Assembly: GCA_947165355.1 (NCBI GenBank)
Contig: CAMUZZ010000009.1
Span: 1 to 38,433, forward strand
Direction: 5' to 3'
Length of the DNA: 38,433 nt
Source of the DNA: an uncultured Clostridium sp.
GTDB taxonomy: Bacteria > Bacillota > Clostridia > TANB77 > CAG-508
Made by a program: the position numbers and the translations under genes. Position 1 is the stretch's first letter. Every line of letters begins with the position of its first letter. The notes under the pieces were generated by a model. It saw nothing but the letters and a program-made list of their open reading frames with translations, was not told the DNA's origin and did not search any database. Below, piece by piece: positions 24,665-33,220 of this stretch.

Positions 24665-24750
24665 ATTTTTGTATACTCGCTAAGCATAAAATACTAGGTA
24701 GCCAAACTTAATTGACCTTTATGAACCCGACCCAGGCGGCTTACAGTTAA
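24665..24750 (-). promoter_or_regulatory. Ribosomal protein L21 leader
   Basis: Minus strand, between the promoter and rplU: a conserved GC-rich block CTGTAAGCCGCCTGGGTCGG then GGTTCATAAAGGTC and GGCTACC. Such leaders (Rfam L21_leader) in low-GC Gram-positives are thought to bind L21 and autoregulate the operon. Assigned by sequence memory and position, not by a covariance search. Confidence 0.75.
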
Positions 24751-24752
24751 CT

Positions 24753-24781
24753 ATTTTATCACTATTTACAAATTCTGTCAA
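24753..24781 (-). promoter_or_regulatory. SigA promoter of rplU-rpmA
   Basis: Minus strand: TTGACA (24776-24781), 17 bp, TAAAAT (24753-24758). Confidence 0.8.
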
Positions 24782-24844
24782 TTGATATTTATAAATTATT
24801 TCCATTAAATTTATACAATTTTTAAATAAAATTTTAAAATTATG

Positions 24845-24873
24845 TTGATACTATAACACATATGTGATAAAAT
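24845..24873 (+). promoter_or_regulatory. SigA-type promoter of the 24909 gene
   Basis: TTGATA (24845-24850), 17 bp, TAAAAT (24868-24873). It overlaps the ATG at 24864, showing that the real start must be further downstream. Confidence 0.7.
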
Positions 24874-24908
24874 GCGAAACATACTATATGAAGGGAGCTG
24901 TCCTATTT

Positions 24909-25157
24909 ATGAATGTTTCCGAAAAATGCTCTAAAGGTCGGTTTAACTACAGCCATGATAACTACGAAGTAGTAATCATCTGTAGTAAAAATTTTTCAGA
25001 CGAAACTAAGAGCAAACTTGCCCAAACTGTTCTGAGCGAATTGTCTCAAAAAAAAGACATACACGAAATCTTAATTAGTATTCGTTATAACGTTCATCCG
25101 TACAGTTTTATCAAGATTTGTAAAGTCGGAAATAACAAAGTGGAAGTTGAAGTTTAA
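24909..25157 (+). CDS. 82-aa protein of unknown function
   Basis: Starts MNVSEKCSKGRFNYSHDNYE at 24909, after GGGAG. It is a small alpha/beta protein: EVVIICSKNFSDETKSKLAQ then SIRYNVHPYSFIKICKVG. The first half has 'CSKNFSDETKSKLAQTVLSEL' helix character, the second half is beta-strand rich. No family recognised. It is a single-gene unit with its own promoter and terminator, and composition is less AT-rich than the neighbouring genes, like the units at 639-3412 and 33221. Confidence 0.72.
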   Translation: MNVSEKCSKGRFNYSHDNYEVVIICSKNFSDETKSKLAQTVLSELSQKKDIHEILISIRYNVHPYSFIKICKVGNNKVEVEV

Positions 25158-25163
25158 TTTCTA

Positions 25164-25200
25164 CAAAACCCCGCTAATTAGCAATTAGCGGGGTTTTATT
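25164..25200 (+). terminator. Terminator of the 24909 gene
   Basis: AAAACCCCGCTAATT / AATTAGCGGGGTTTT, very strong. Confidence 0.92.
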
Positions 25201-25232
25201 ATTTTTATTACTTTTAAATTTAGCTTAGCATT

Positions 25233-25739
25233 TTATTCCTCAGTTTTTAATTTTTCATTTTTTATACTCAATATTTTTTTAAGGTTTACTATTGCCACAC
25301 CACACAAAACACCGCATGTATCTATTAAAACATCTCTAATTTCTGGACTTCTTCCACCTACAAAACTTTGATGTATTTCATCGGATATAGCATACAGGAA
25401 GCCAACTATTAAACATCCAAGAATTTTATACTTTATTTGTGAGTTAAATGTATTTGCAAATAAACTAAGTAAAACTCCTAATATTGTATATATAGAAAAA
25501 TGTGCACACTTTCTTACAACAAATGTAACGTCATCTTCCAACTTTTCCTTTTTAACTTTTTTGTTTGTATTTGAAATTGTATTAACTACCCTGTTTACAA
25601 CCACACCACTTGTTTTAGAAGATTCTTCCGAATCTTGTGATGAAAACATAAATATAACTATAAAATTAATAATTATTAAGCTAATATATATTATTCTTTT
25701 TGTCTTAAGATTCACTTTTGTTTCCTTTCTTATGTCCAT
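25233..25739 (-). CDS. VanZ-family membrane protein
   Basis: 168 aa with four hydrophobic segments. Family signatures: FMFSSQDSEESSKTSG, the VVRKCAHFSIYTILGVLL motif (conserved His in a helix) and FLYAISDEIHQSFVGGRSPEIRDVLIDTCGV. VanZ was first seen as a teicoplanin resistance accessory gene; most members are of unknown function in the cell envelope. No van genes lie nearby, so a resistance role should not be inferred. Confidence 0.9.
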   Translation of the reverse strand: MDIRKETKVNLKTKRIIYISLIIINFIVIFMFSSQDSEESSKTSGVVVNRVVNTISNTNKKVKKEKLEDDVTFVVRKCAHFSIYTILGVLLSLFANTFNSQIKYKILGCLIVGFLYAISDEIHQSFVGGRSPEIRDVLIDTCGVLCGVAIVNLKKILSIKNEKLKTEE

Positions 25740-25818
25740 TAAAATGGGCTATGTAACTTATAATACATAGCCTACTCTATTTTTATATTATTATAAAAAA
25801 AATATATTGTCAACTTTA

Positions 25819-26598
25819 CTAACTAACTGCATGATTGCTTGAAATTACTGTATTTACTTCGTTTGATATATTCTTGTTTGTCTCATTATTTGTTTTACTA
25901 GTATTACCAGCGGCAATTTCTTGCACAACCTTTTTAGCATTAGTTACTTTTTTAGTTATTTTCTTATTTGTTGATTTTTTCGAATTTTCTTCTTTTATAT
26001 CAACGTTATTAGATTTATTGTGAAGTTCATCATTTCTTTTTAAAACACCAAGTAGAAAAGCTAAATCTTTAACTTCTGGAACAGGTATTTTTGTTTTTTT
26101 CTCAATGCTATACACTGAATTTAAATATGTATTAACATGTTTTATATACTTCTTATAAAATTGTGATGATAAATCTATTCCTCTTAGCTCAATCTTTTCA
26201 ACAGTTTTTATAAGAATTTCGTTTTCTTGATAAGCTGTGTATTGCTCTTCAATTTCAGCTTTAAGTTCCATGCATATTTCTTCTTTGTTACTACATTCTT
26301 GCTCTATTTCATCAATTTCTTCTAATTTAGCTTGGTAATCATTCTTTAAGTCCATTATTTCTTTGGTATATTCAATTTGATCTTTTATTTTAAATATACC
26401 AGCTCTTGCTCTTTCATATTTTTTACGATTTATCTTTTCAAGAATTAAATCTGCGCTATCTTCTAATTTTTTAATTTGCTTCTTTAATTCGTCATATGAT
26501 TTTTCATTTTCTTTTATAGCATTAATAACACTATTGTCAATCTTCTTTGCTTCTAATAATTCAGTTATTTTTTTGCTTCTTAACAACCTACTTATCAT
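25819..26598 (-). CDS. Coiled-coil protein of unknown function
   Basis: 259 aa, no membrane segment. Residues ~20-135 are long helices with heptads (KNEKSYDELKKQIKKLEDSADLI style, Glu/Lys-rich), probably a coiled coil. Residues ~140-200 are a short ordered part (SSQFYKKYIKHVNTYLNSV). The last ~50 residues are a low-complexity Lys/Asn/Thr tail (KKSTNKKITKKVTNAKKVV). Similar shapes occur in structural or cell-division accessory proteins, but no family is recognised. RBS AAAGGGG. Confidence 0.72.
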   Translation of the reverse strand: MISRLLRSKKITELLEAKKIDNSVINAIKENEKSYDELKKQIKKLEDSADLILEKINRKKYERARAGIFKIKDQIEYTKEIMDLKNDYQAKLEEIDEIEQECSNKEEICMELKAEIEEQYTAYQENEILIKTVEKIELRGIDLSSQFYKKYIKHVNTYLNSVYSIEKKTKIPVPEVKDLAFLLGVLKRNDELHNKSNNVDIKEENSKKSTNKKITKKVTNAKKVVQEIAAGNTSKTNNETNKNISNEVNTVISSNHAVS

Positions 26599-26768
26599 CT
26601 AGATTTACCCCTTTACAAAAACTTATGTTAATTATTATAACACTTATTATGTAAAATGTCTATATGGTATTAGTATATTATTTAACTATTTTATGTATAT
26701 TTGTATCGTAAAGAATCATTTATTTATACTATTATGAAATATGTATCATTACACTTATTAATTATGCT

Positions 26769-27689
26769 CTAGTCGTCCTGATGTTTTGATTTTGAAGTAG
26801 ACTCTTTTACTTTATTTGCACTATTTTTTATTTTTTGTGTAGCTGTATCCTTTACTTTAGCAGTAGTTTCTTTAACCTTATTTGCACCTTCAATTATTTT
26901 TTCGGCAGCACTGTCTTTTACCATTATTGTTGTTTCTTTAACTTTGTTTGCTCCTTCTTTTATTTTCTCTGCTGCTTCATCTTTTGCCTTAGATACATTC
27001 TCTATTACTTGGTCTGTTTTTTCTTTAATTTTTTTCTTAACTTGATCTATGCTAAATTTAGGGAATGCATCCACTAATCTCTTATCAAAAATAGTACTAT
27101 TTAGTAGTATTTCCTTTACTTTTTTTGTTATTTCCTCGGTGTTGTCTGAAGTATCTTCTTTGTTAACAACTTTAACCGTTTTCCTGATCTTTGAAATAAC
27201 AAAAAATGAAATAATAAAATCAACTGTAAATATTCCAACTAAACAATTTGCTACAATATTTAAAATGTTTATTGGAACTTTATTCAAAAAGTATAGGGCC
27301 GTTGGATTTATTGCATATATAATTAAGCATCCTAATATACCAAAAGGAATAATTGTTTCTAAACAAACTCTACCGTTTATATTGTATTTCTTTTTGCTAT
27401 AATCCCACCATCTTGCTTTAAATATTTTTTCCATTATGTAGCTTGTTAAATACTCTAGCACGCCACATATAACAATTGCAACACAGAAAAGAATTATAGG
27501 GCTATCTTTGTAATTTTGCAAACATAATGTAATTGCTGTTCCTCCAAATCCATATATTGGACAATAGGGACCAACCATAAATCCTCTATTTACAATTTTT
27601 TTTCGTTCAATGGCACCTACTATTACCTCCATCAACCATCCAAAAAAAGCATATATAAAAAATAAAAATATATACATTATTGTATTCAT
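26769..27689 (-). CDS. CmpB-like membrane protein with LEA-like 22-residue repeats
   Basis: 306 aa. Residues 1-~165 match the putative ABC-transporter permease (CmpB, PF06541) family: about five helices with FFGWLMEVIVGAIERKKIVNRGF, YGFGGTAI, and the conserved WWDYS and GRVCLE. Residues ~237-302 are three consecutive 22-residue repeats of the form AEKIKEGANKVKETT..VKD, an amphipathic 11-mer helix like LEA or apolipoprotein repeats, encoded by 26784-26981. Such helices lie along membranes. The fusion of this permease family with LEA-like repeats is unusual. RBS GGGGG. Confidence 0.82.
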   Translation of the reverse strand: MNTIMYIFLFFIYAFFGWLMEVIVGAIERKKIVNRGFMVGPYCPIYGFGGTAITLCLQNYKDSPIILFCVAIVICGVLEYLTSYIMEKIFKARWWDYSKKKYNINGRVCLETIIPFGILGCLIIYAINPTALYFLNKVPINILNIVANCLVGIFTVDFIISFFVISKIRKTVKVVNKEDTSDNTEEITKKVKEILLNSTIFDKRLVDAFPKFSIDQVKKKIKEKTDQVIENVSKAKDEAAEKIKEGANKVKETTIMVKDSAAEKIIEGANKVKETTAKVKDTATQKIKNSANKVKESTSKSKHQDD

Positions 27690-27752
27690 TTTTTAACCCC
27701 CACTTATTCTTAACTTTTGTTAGCCAAAATCTTTTTTTCGAAATTATAATAA

Positions 27753-28904
27753 TTATTTTTCTTCTATTTCTATTTGACCTTGCGTAGTTCCCTTAGATTT
27801 ATTGTTTTTGTAATACTTTCTTATTACTCTCTCAGCCTTTTCGAATTCATCTTTAACCTCATTTAATGATTCAGCTATATCAATTATTTCCTGATTTTCT
27901 ATGCTTATTGATGCATAAATCATATTTATGGTATCGTTTTTTAATATTGGATCTTCTATTGCTTCCTTGTAAAACACTTGATAATGGTCATTTTCGGAAC
28001 TGTAATAATAATCATCTTCTTCAAGTTCTTGTTCTTCAATAATCTCGTCTTCTATTTCTTCTTCCTCGTTATCTTGTTTATTACTGCTTACCTTTTTGTT
28101 AATTAGACCTTTAGTAAACTTTTCGTAATCCTTATTATCAAACTCATCTACATTATATGGAAAATCGTAAGCGCATATTTTATAATTTATTGCATCAGTA
28201 AATAAAACTATTTCGTCGCTTTCTTGAGATACTGTGTCATTTATTTCTAATTCTTTGTTGTGAGCTTCTCTTATGGCAATTTCATCTAGTTCATCATAAA
28301 CTTCATTTTGCTCTGCATCTTCTATATCTGATTCCTCTTCATCAAATTCATCCTCCATAGAAATTTCAATTTGCTCATCTATGTACCTTAATAACTCTAT
28401 ATCATTCATCTTTTTCGCTTTTGTATTAACTAGTGCAACACTACTTTTTTCGTCGGCTCCTTGCTGAATAAATTCGGTTATTAAAACAAAATCGCCCCTT
28501 ACATAATACTTAGCCCTTAAAATTATATCGCCTATTTTCTTTGAGAAAATTCTTTCAAGAGTTTCGTCTTCCATTTCTCGTTCGGAAATATAGTATTCAA
28601 CTCCAAGTAGCTTATTCTGATATCCATATTTTGTTCCATCCTCAGAAAAAGCTAATTGAGAAACAAAATTAGTGCCGTCTAGTGCAACTTTAATAACGTT
28701 TTTCTTTTTAGATAAACTTACTGAATTATTCTGTGAATCGGCAATTTGAATTAATTTGCTTTCCTGCTCCTTACCAGTTTTATCATTAAAAGAAACCGGA
28801 ATTACTTTACACTTAGTAGATAAGATTGATAAAATTCTTCTAAAATACGCATTATTTGCATCTATACGCCATTTATATTTTTCGCCATTTTCAATAGCAT
28901 CCAT
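27753..28904 (-). CDS. Acidic protein, paralogue of the upstream gene
   Basis: 383 aa. The N-terminal ~150 residues form a beta-rich module (VIKVALDGTNFVSQLAF, then YGYQNKLLGVEYYISE). The same order, [VI]-x-L-x-GTN-[FY]-x-x-Q, then NK-x-LG-[VI]-x-Y, occurs in the gene at 28926, so the two are paralogues. The C-terminal half is very rich in Asp and Glu and probably flexible. No signal peptide. ATG at 28904 is preferred to the GTG three codons upstream on spacing from AAAGGA. The 21-bp gap after 28926 makes it co-transcribed with its paralogue. Confidence 0.72.
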   Translation of the reverse strand: MDAIENGEKYKWRIDANNAYFRRILSILSTKCKVIPVSFNDKTGKEQESKLIQIADSQNNSVSLSKKKNVIKVALDGTNFVSQLAFSEDGTKYGYQNKLLGVEYYISEREMEDETLERIFSKKIGDIILRAKYYVRGDFVLITEFIQQGADEKSSVALVNTKAKKMNDIELLRYIDEQIEISMEDEFDEEESDIEDAEQNEVYDELDEIAIREAHNKELEINDTVSQESDEIVLFTDAINYKICAYDFPYNVDEFDNKDYEKFTKGLINKKVSSNKQDNEEEEIEDEIIEEQELEEDDYYYSSENDHYQVFYKEAIEDPILKNDTINMIYASISIENQEIIDIAESLNEVKDEFEKAERVIRKYYKNNKSKGTTQGQIEIEEK

Positions 28905-28925
28905 ATATTTCACATCCTTTAAAAC

Positions 28926-30464
28926 TTATCTTCCTACAAAATCACTGCCTTCATCTCTTTGCTCTTTTAATTTTGTACTTTCAGACGTTGCTACATTATT
29001 TGAATTAATACCTGCAGTTTCATCATGTTCATTTTGCTTTACATCAATTTCTTCTTGCAACTCTTCATGAACACCAATTATTGCTTCTATAACTGATCTG
29101 AAATCAGTAAATTCAATATCTTTAGATATTATGTTGTTTTTTATTATTTGCAAAGACTCTACTTTAGCTTCATCATCAATATCTTTTGGTTCAATTTCGT
29201 CTTTACATCCATCGTTGCTAAATATACTAAATTTATCAATATACTCTTTTTCACTTTTAGTTACTCTTCTCTTTTTTATTGATTTGTTTTGACCTTCCAT
29301 TTCAGAAATATCTTCATCTGCCTTATTGTTTTCTTCATTACTGCTTTGCTCCATTGCTTCGACCATCATCTCTAGCTCTTCAGATGGAGTTACCATATCA
29401 TCAAAATCCATTTCTGTATAATAATCTGTCATTTCTGAATCTTGTATGTCTACTGCATTTTCAAACATATCAAACTTTACAAAAAAGTCTACGCCTTCTG
29501 TTTCAAATATTTCTGCATACATTTCTTTATAGGCCTCTATTATATCTGAATTTAAAGACTTAAAATCTTCATTTTGTTCAATTTCAAATGTACTTGCATA
29601 TATCGTTGAATTAAGATATTTACCATAATCTAATTTATAATGCTCTTCATTGCTTGATAATTCTTCGTTTTTTTCTAAGCCATTTTCAATTTCTTTAGCA
29701 AGCTCTGTTTTTGTCTCATTGCTATGCTCTTTTGTATTTACATTGCTCTCCTTTTTACTTTGTATTCCTAATTTATTTTTTATGTCTTCCGGAACATGAT
29801 CTAAATCGAGCTCGTCTATATGATTCTTGTAAAATTCTAAAGTTACTTTTTCTATTTTTTCTGCATCCTCAGAACTAAGCTCATCTTTATCATCATATGA
29901 TTTTTTTAAAATCTCTATCAATTTTTCATTTCCGACTTTTGACAACTCGTTGTTAACAGCAACATTAATTGTGTGTACATCTGATGCATTTCCATATATT
30001 TCTTCGTAGTAGTATATAGGTTCAAATAAATCCAAATTATACACTGCATATACTGTATTTACTATACTTTGTGGCGTTCTGAATTCAAAAAACGATTTTT
30101 CAGTTTTAAATTCTTCATCCAAATAATCTACAGCTTGTTTATATTTAATGCCTAATTTTTTGTTGCGCAGATAATACAAATTTCCATTTTCAGTTTCCTT
30201 TTTGTACATCTGTATGCTATAATTTGTTCCCCATAAATTAATAGTTAAAACACTACCGCGTTTATAAAGCATAACTGTATTAAAGCCATCTTCTATCTCC
30301 TTTAATGATCCATCTGAAAGCCTTATTCCTTCAGCTTTAACTATAATTACTTCTTTTTTGTCTTCTTTGTTTTCATATTTAGTTACACGACTTTTGTTGT
30401 TTAAAATTTGAGCACATCTTACTAAATAATTGTCATTGATTATTTTGGCTATTGCACCATTCAT
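28926..30464 (-). CDS. Acidic protein, paralogue of the downstream gene
   Basis: 512 aa. Starts MNGAIAKIINDNYLVRCAQI at 30464 (RBS AAAGGA; an earlier ATG at 30506 has no RBS and lies in the hairpin). Residues ~1-140 form the same module as in the 27753 gene (VLTINLWGTNYSIQMYK, then RNKKLGIKYKQAVDYL). Residues ~140-512 are helical and acidic, with many Glu, Asp and Ser stretches and no other domain that I recognise. It lies ~58 bp after thrS, separated by an inverted repeat. Function unknown. Confidence 0.72.
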   Translation of the reverse strand: MNGAIAKIINDNYLVRCAQILNNKSRVTKYENKEDKKEVIIVKAEGIRLSDGSLKEIEDGFNTVMLYKRGSVLTINLWGTNYSIQMYKKETENGNLYYLRNKKLGIKYKQAVDYLDEEFKTEKSFFEFRTPQSIVNTVYAVYNLDLFEPIYYYEEIYGNASDVHTINVAVNNELSKVGNEKLIEILKKSYDDKDELSSEDAEKIEKVTLEFYKNHIDELDLDHVPEDIKNKLGIQSKKESNVNTKEHSNETKTELAKEIENGLEKNEELSSNEEHYKLDYGKYLNSTIYASTFEIEQNEDFKSLNSDIIEAYKEMYAEIFETEGVDFFVKFDMFENAVDIQDSEMTDYYTEMDFDDMVTPSEELEMMVEAMEQSSNEENNKADEDISEMEGQNKSIKKRRVTKSEKEYIDKFSIFSNDGCKDEIEPKDIDDEAKVESLQIIKNNIISKDIEFTDFRSVIEAIIGVHEELQEEIDVKQNEHDETAGINSNNVATSESTKLKEQRDEGSDFVGR

Positions 30465-30482
30465 ATCTCCACATCCTTTTGT

Positions 30483-30514
30483 AGCAAGTGACCATAAATA
30501 GGTCACCTGCTATC
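30483..30514. repeat. Inverted repeat between thrS and the 28926 gene
   Basis: AGCAAGTGACC / GGTCACCTGCT around 7 bases. No U-run follows on the minus strand, so it is not a normal terminator; it ends just before the downstream RBS and might limit or tune expression. Confidence 0.6.
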
Positions 30515-30521
30515 ATAAAAA

Positions 30522-32462
30522 CTATTTTTCTATAACAAAGTTGTCTATTTCGTATTTTATTTTGTTTTTAAACTCTTCTAAGCTCATAGCACCAACATCT
30601 CCATCTTTATGAGATCTAACACCAACAGCATTATTTTCAACTTCTTTATCTCCAATAATAAGCATGTATGGTACTTTTTCAAGTTGTGCTTCACGAATTT
30701 TGTATCCAATTTTTTCATTTCTGTCATCAAGTTTTGATCTAATGTTTAGTTTCATAAGCTCTGCTCTAACCTTTTTAGCGTATTCCATATGGTTATCTGA
30801 AATAGGTAATATTTTTACTTGAGTTGGAGCAAGCCATGTTGGAAGATTTCCTTTTGTTTCTTCTAATAAGAAAGAAATAAATCTATCAGAAGATCCAAGA
30901 ATAGCTCTGTGAATAACAACTGGTCTATGCTCTTTTCCATCTTCTCCAACATATGTTAAATCAAATCTTTCTGGTAATGCAAAGTCCAATTGACATGTAG
31001 GAATTGTTATATCATGGTTCAATGCTGTTTTAATTTGTATATCAATTTTTGGACCATAGAATGCAGCTTCACCTTCTGCCTCATAAAAATCAATTTTTAA
31101 TTCTTTTAGAATTTCTCTTAATTGATTTTCAGCTGTCTCCCACATTTCATCATTATCTATATATTTTTCTACATTAGCTTTATCTCTTAGTGATAATCTA
31201 TATTTAAATGATTCTGCAGAGAATCCAAAGTCTTTTTGATATACTTCTTTAATTAAATTTAATACTTTACCAACTTCTTCTTTAATTTGATCAGGTCTTA
31301 CAAATAAATGTGCATCGTTTTGACACATTTGACGTACTCTTTCTAGTCCGCAAACAGCACCACTATTTTCCCATCTAAAATCATGAGCAAGCTCTCCTAT
31401 TTTAATTGGTAAATCTTTGTAAGAACGAAGTTCGCTCTTGTAAATTAGCATATGGTGTGGACAATTCATAGGTCTTAGTACAAGCTCTTCATTATCCATT
31501 TTCATTGATGGGAACATGTCGTCTTTATAATGATCCCAGTGTCCACTTGTTTTATATAAATCTACATTTGCTAAAGATGGTGTATACACATGCCAATAGT
31601 CTAGTGCAAGCTCCTTGTCTTGAATATATCTTTCAAGAGTTCTTCTAATTGTTGCACCATTTGGTAAATATATTGGAAGTCCAGCACCAACTAATTTGTG
31701 TGTCATAAATAGTTTTAAATCTTTTCCAATTTTTCTATGATCACGCTCTTTTGCTTCTTCTTGTAACTGAATAAACTCTTCTAGTTGACTAGCTTTTGGG
31801 AAAGATACTGCGTAAATTCTTTGAAGCATTTTATTTTTTTCGCTACCTCTCCAGTAAGCTCCAGAATTTGAGAGAATTTTAACAGCTTTTACTTTTCCAG
31901 TACTCATTAAATGCGGTCCTGCACATAAATCTGTAAAATCTCCTTGTTTGTAGAAAGATATTTCTTCTCCTTCTGCTAAGTCGTTTATAAGCTCTACTTT
32001 ATATGGCTCATCTGCCATTAATTTTAGTGCTTCATCTTTTGGTAGCGAAAATCTTTCTATTGGTAAATCTTCTTTAATAATTTTCTTCATTTCGGCTTCA
32101 ATTTTTTCTTTATCTTCATCATTAAAAGTCTCAACCGTGTCAAAATCATAATAAAAACCATCGTCTATAGCTGGTCCTATTGCAAGTTTTGTATCTGGCC
32201 ATAATCTTTTAACAGCTTGAGCCATTATGTGTGATGTTGTATGCCAATATGCTTTTTTTCCATCAATATCTGACTCGAAAGTTAATATTTCTAGTTTGCA
32301 GTCTTTTTCAAGAGCGTATCTTAAATCTACTACTTCTCCATCAACTTTTCCTGCTGTAGCCATTCTTGCTAACCCTTCGCTTATTTGACTTGCAACATCA
32401 AAAACACTTTTTCCTTGCTCAACTTCTAGTATTGAGCCATCCTTTAGTTCTACTTTAATCAT
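30522..32462 (-). CDS. thrS: Threonyl-tRNA synthetase
   Basis: 646 aa. Domains in order: TGS (residues 1-~62, MIKVELKDGSILEVEQGKSV), second additional domain with the editing site (HTTSHIMAQAVKRLWPD), catalytic class II core with the zinc ligands in RPMNCPHHMLIY (Cys), AHLFVRP (His) and VVIHRAILGSSDRF (His; motif 3), and the anticodon-binding domain (~540-640). Charges tRNA-Thr. Start at 32462 rather than 32531, because AGGAGG lies 7 bases before it and the upstream codons are unlike the family. Regulated by the T-box leader; a fold-back element lies between the T-box terminator and this start. Confidence 0.96.
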   Translation of the reverse strand: MIKVELKDGSILEVEQGKSVFDVASQISEGLARMATAGKVDGEVVDLRYALEKDCKLEILTFESDIDGKKAYWHTTSHIMAQAVKRLWPDTKLAIGPAIDDGFYYDFDTVETFNDEDKEKIEAEMKKIIKEDLPIERFSLPKDEALKLMADEPYKVELINDLAEGEEISFYKQGDFTDLCAGPHLMSTGKVKAVKILSNSGAYWRGSEKNKMLQRIYAVSFPKASQLEEFIQLQEEAKERDHRKIGKDLKLFMTHKLVGAGLPIYLPNGATIRRTLERYIQDKELALDYWHVYTPSLANVDLYKTSGHWDHYKDDMFPSMKMDNEELVLRPMNCPHHMLIYKSELRSYKDLPIKIGELAHDFRWENSGAVCGLERVRQMCQNDAHLFVRPDQIKEEVGKVLNLIKEVYQKDFGFSAESFKYRLSLRDKANVEKYIDNDEMWETAENQLREILKELKIDFYEAEGEAAFYGPKIDIQIKTALNHDITIPTCQLDFALPERFDLTYVGEDGKEHRPVVIHRAILGSSDRFISFLLEETKGNLPTWLAPTQVKILPISDNHMEYAKKVRAELMKLNIRSKLDDRNEKIGYKIREAQLEKVPYMLIIGDKEVENNAVGVRSHKDGDVGAMSLEEFKNKIKYEIDNFVIEK

Positions 32463-32486
32463 AAAAAATCCTCCTTCTAGCCTATG

Positions 32487-32750
32487 GGAGTTTTTTGTGG
32501 TTCTACCTGGGTTCATCTTTTTTATCTCCATTTTAATCCATTACTTAGATATATCAATATGAAGTGACGCGCAGTTTGGGAGCTTATCAATATCTTGAAT
32601 TTTCAACTAAACAAGCGTAGATGGTAAATAGTATGTAATTATACTATGTAAGAGCGACCAGTAAGGAACGTAATATTGATATATCCAAGTAATGGAAGAT
32701 ACATATAGGAGATAAAACAGATGAGCTATGTTTTAAACACAAAAAACTCC
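32487..32750. repeat. Fold-back element, copy 2 (in the thrS leader)
   Basis: A 264-bp inverted-repeat unit. Arms: 32487-32499 with 32738-32750 (perfect 13 bp), 32514-32529 with 32708-32723 (15/16), 32538-32560 with 32673-32695 (22/23; the mismatch is a G-U pair in the minus-strand RNA). The core 32561-32668 shares CGCGCAGTTTGGGAGC (32568-32583), a GATGG block near 32610, an ATAGTAT / ATACTAT hairpin and GTAAGAGCGACCAGTAAG (32648-32665) with copy 1. The right arm overlaps the tail of the T-box terminator. Confidence 0.85.
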
Positions 32751-32972
32751 TAAAGACTATTACATAATAATCTTTAGGAGTGCTTATAATGGCACGGTTC
32801 CATCCTATTTTTTACTTAATTTACGCCTTTAACGCAAGCATCACGTCCAACTTTTAATTGGCAACAATGAGGTAGTTTTTCGAACATATTTTTAAGACTT
32901 GCTTTCAGCACTTTTTGCAAATCCTCTCTGATAAAAAGTGACATTCTACTTTGTCTCATTTTTGTTTTTGAT
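32746..32972 (-). promoter_or_regulatory. Threonine T-box leader of thrS with terminator
   Basis: Minus strand. Promoter TTGACA (33001-33006), 16 bp, TATAAT (32979-32984). The stem I landmarks CAGAGAG then GATTTGC / GCAAGTC are followed by a specifier loop reading ACT then A (~32874-32876), a Thr codon. The T-box bulge region is GGATGGAACCGTGCC (32791-32805), and a terminator ACTCCTAAAGA / TCTTTAGGAGT with TTTTTT follows (32746-32781). Uncharged tRNA-Thr should stabilise the antiterminator and allow thrS transcription. The 129-codon frame across it is a shadow. Confidence 0.88.
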
Positions 32973-33016
32973 GTATTTATTATACTACAAATAAACGTAA
33001 TGTCAACCTCTTTTAT

Positions 33017-33182
33017 TTGCAAATTTACATAATATAATGTATAATTATAGTAGTATCCTTTGAAAAGCGGTTGAGATTCAAGTTTTATTTTATTGGGATC
33101 AAAAAACCGATTGTCACAGGTATGTTTTATCTCTGAACCCACAGAGATAAATGTCCGGGAGTAGATGTGGGGATTGCTACTC
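33017..33182 (+). promoter_or_regulatory. Promoter and highly structured leader of the 33221 gene
   Basis: Promoter TTGCAA (33017-33022), 17 bp, TATAAT (33040-33045). The ~165-nt leader holds at least three overlapping pairings: TTTATCTCTG / CAGAGATAAA (33126-33151), CCCACA / TGTGGG (33138-33171) and GAGTAG / CTACTC (33159-33182). These cannot all form together. Upstream, CGGTT / AACCG can also pair. Looks like an attenuator or orphan riboswitch. Confidence 0.5.
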
Positions 33183-33220
33183 AAAGCCAAAAAGAAGCCA
33201 TACAAGAAAGGGTGTTTATT

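Noticed and set aside
33159..33182. A second yybP-ykoY aptamer, because GGGAGTAG occurs in the 33221 leader
   Set aside because: The matching 3' block (GCAAGACC-like) is missing, so the resemblance is only to the 5' segment.
32816..33205. A 129-codon minus-strand reading frame upstream of thrS
   Set aside because: It covers the promoter and stem I of the T-box leader, has no RBS and its coding pattern is that of structured RNA.
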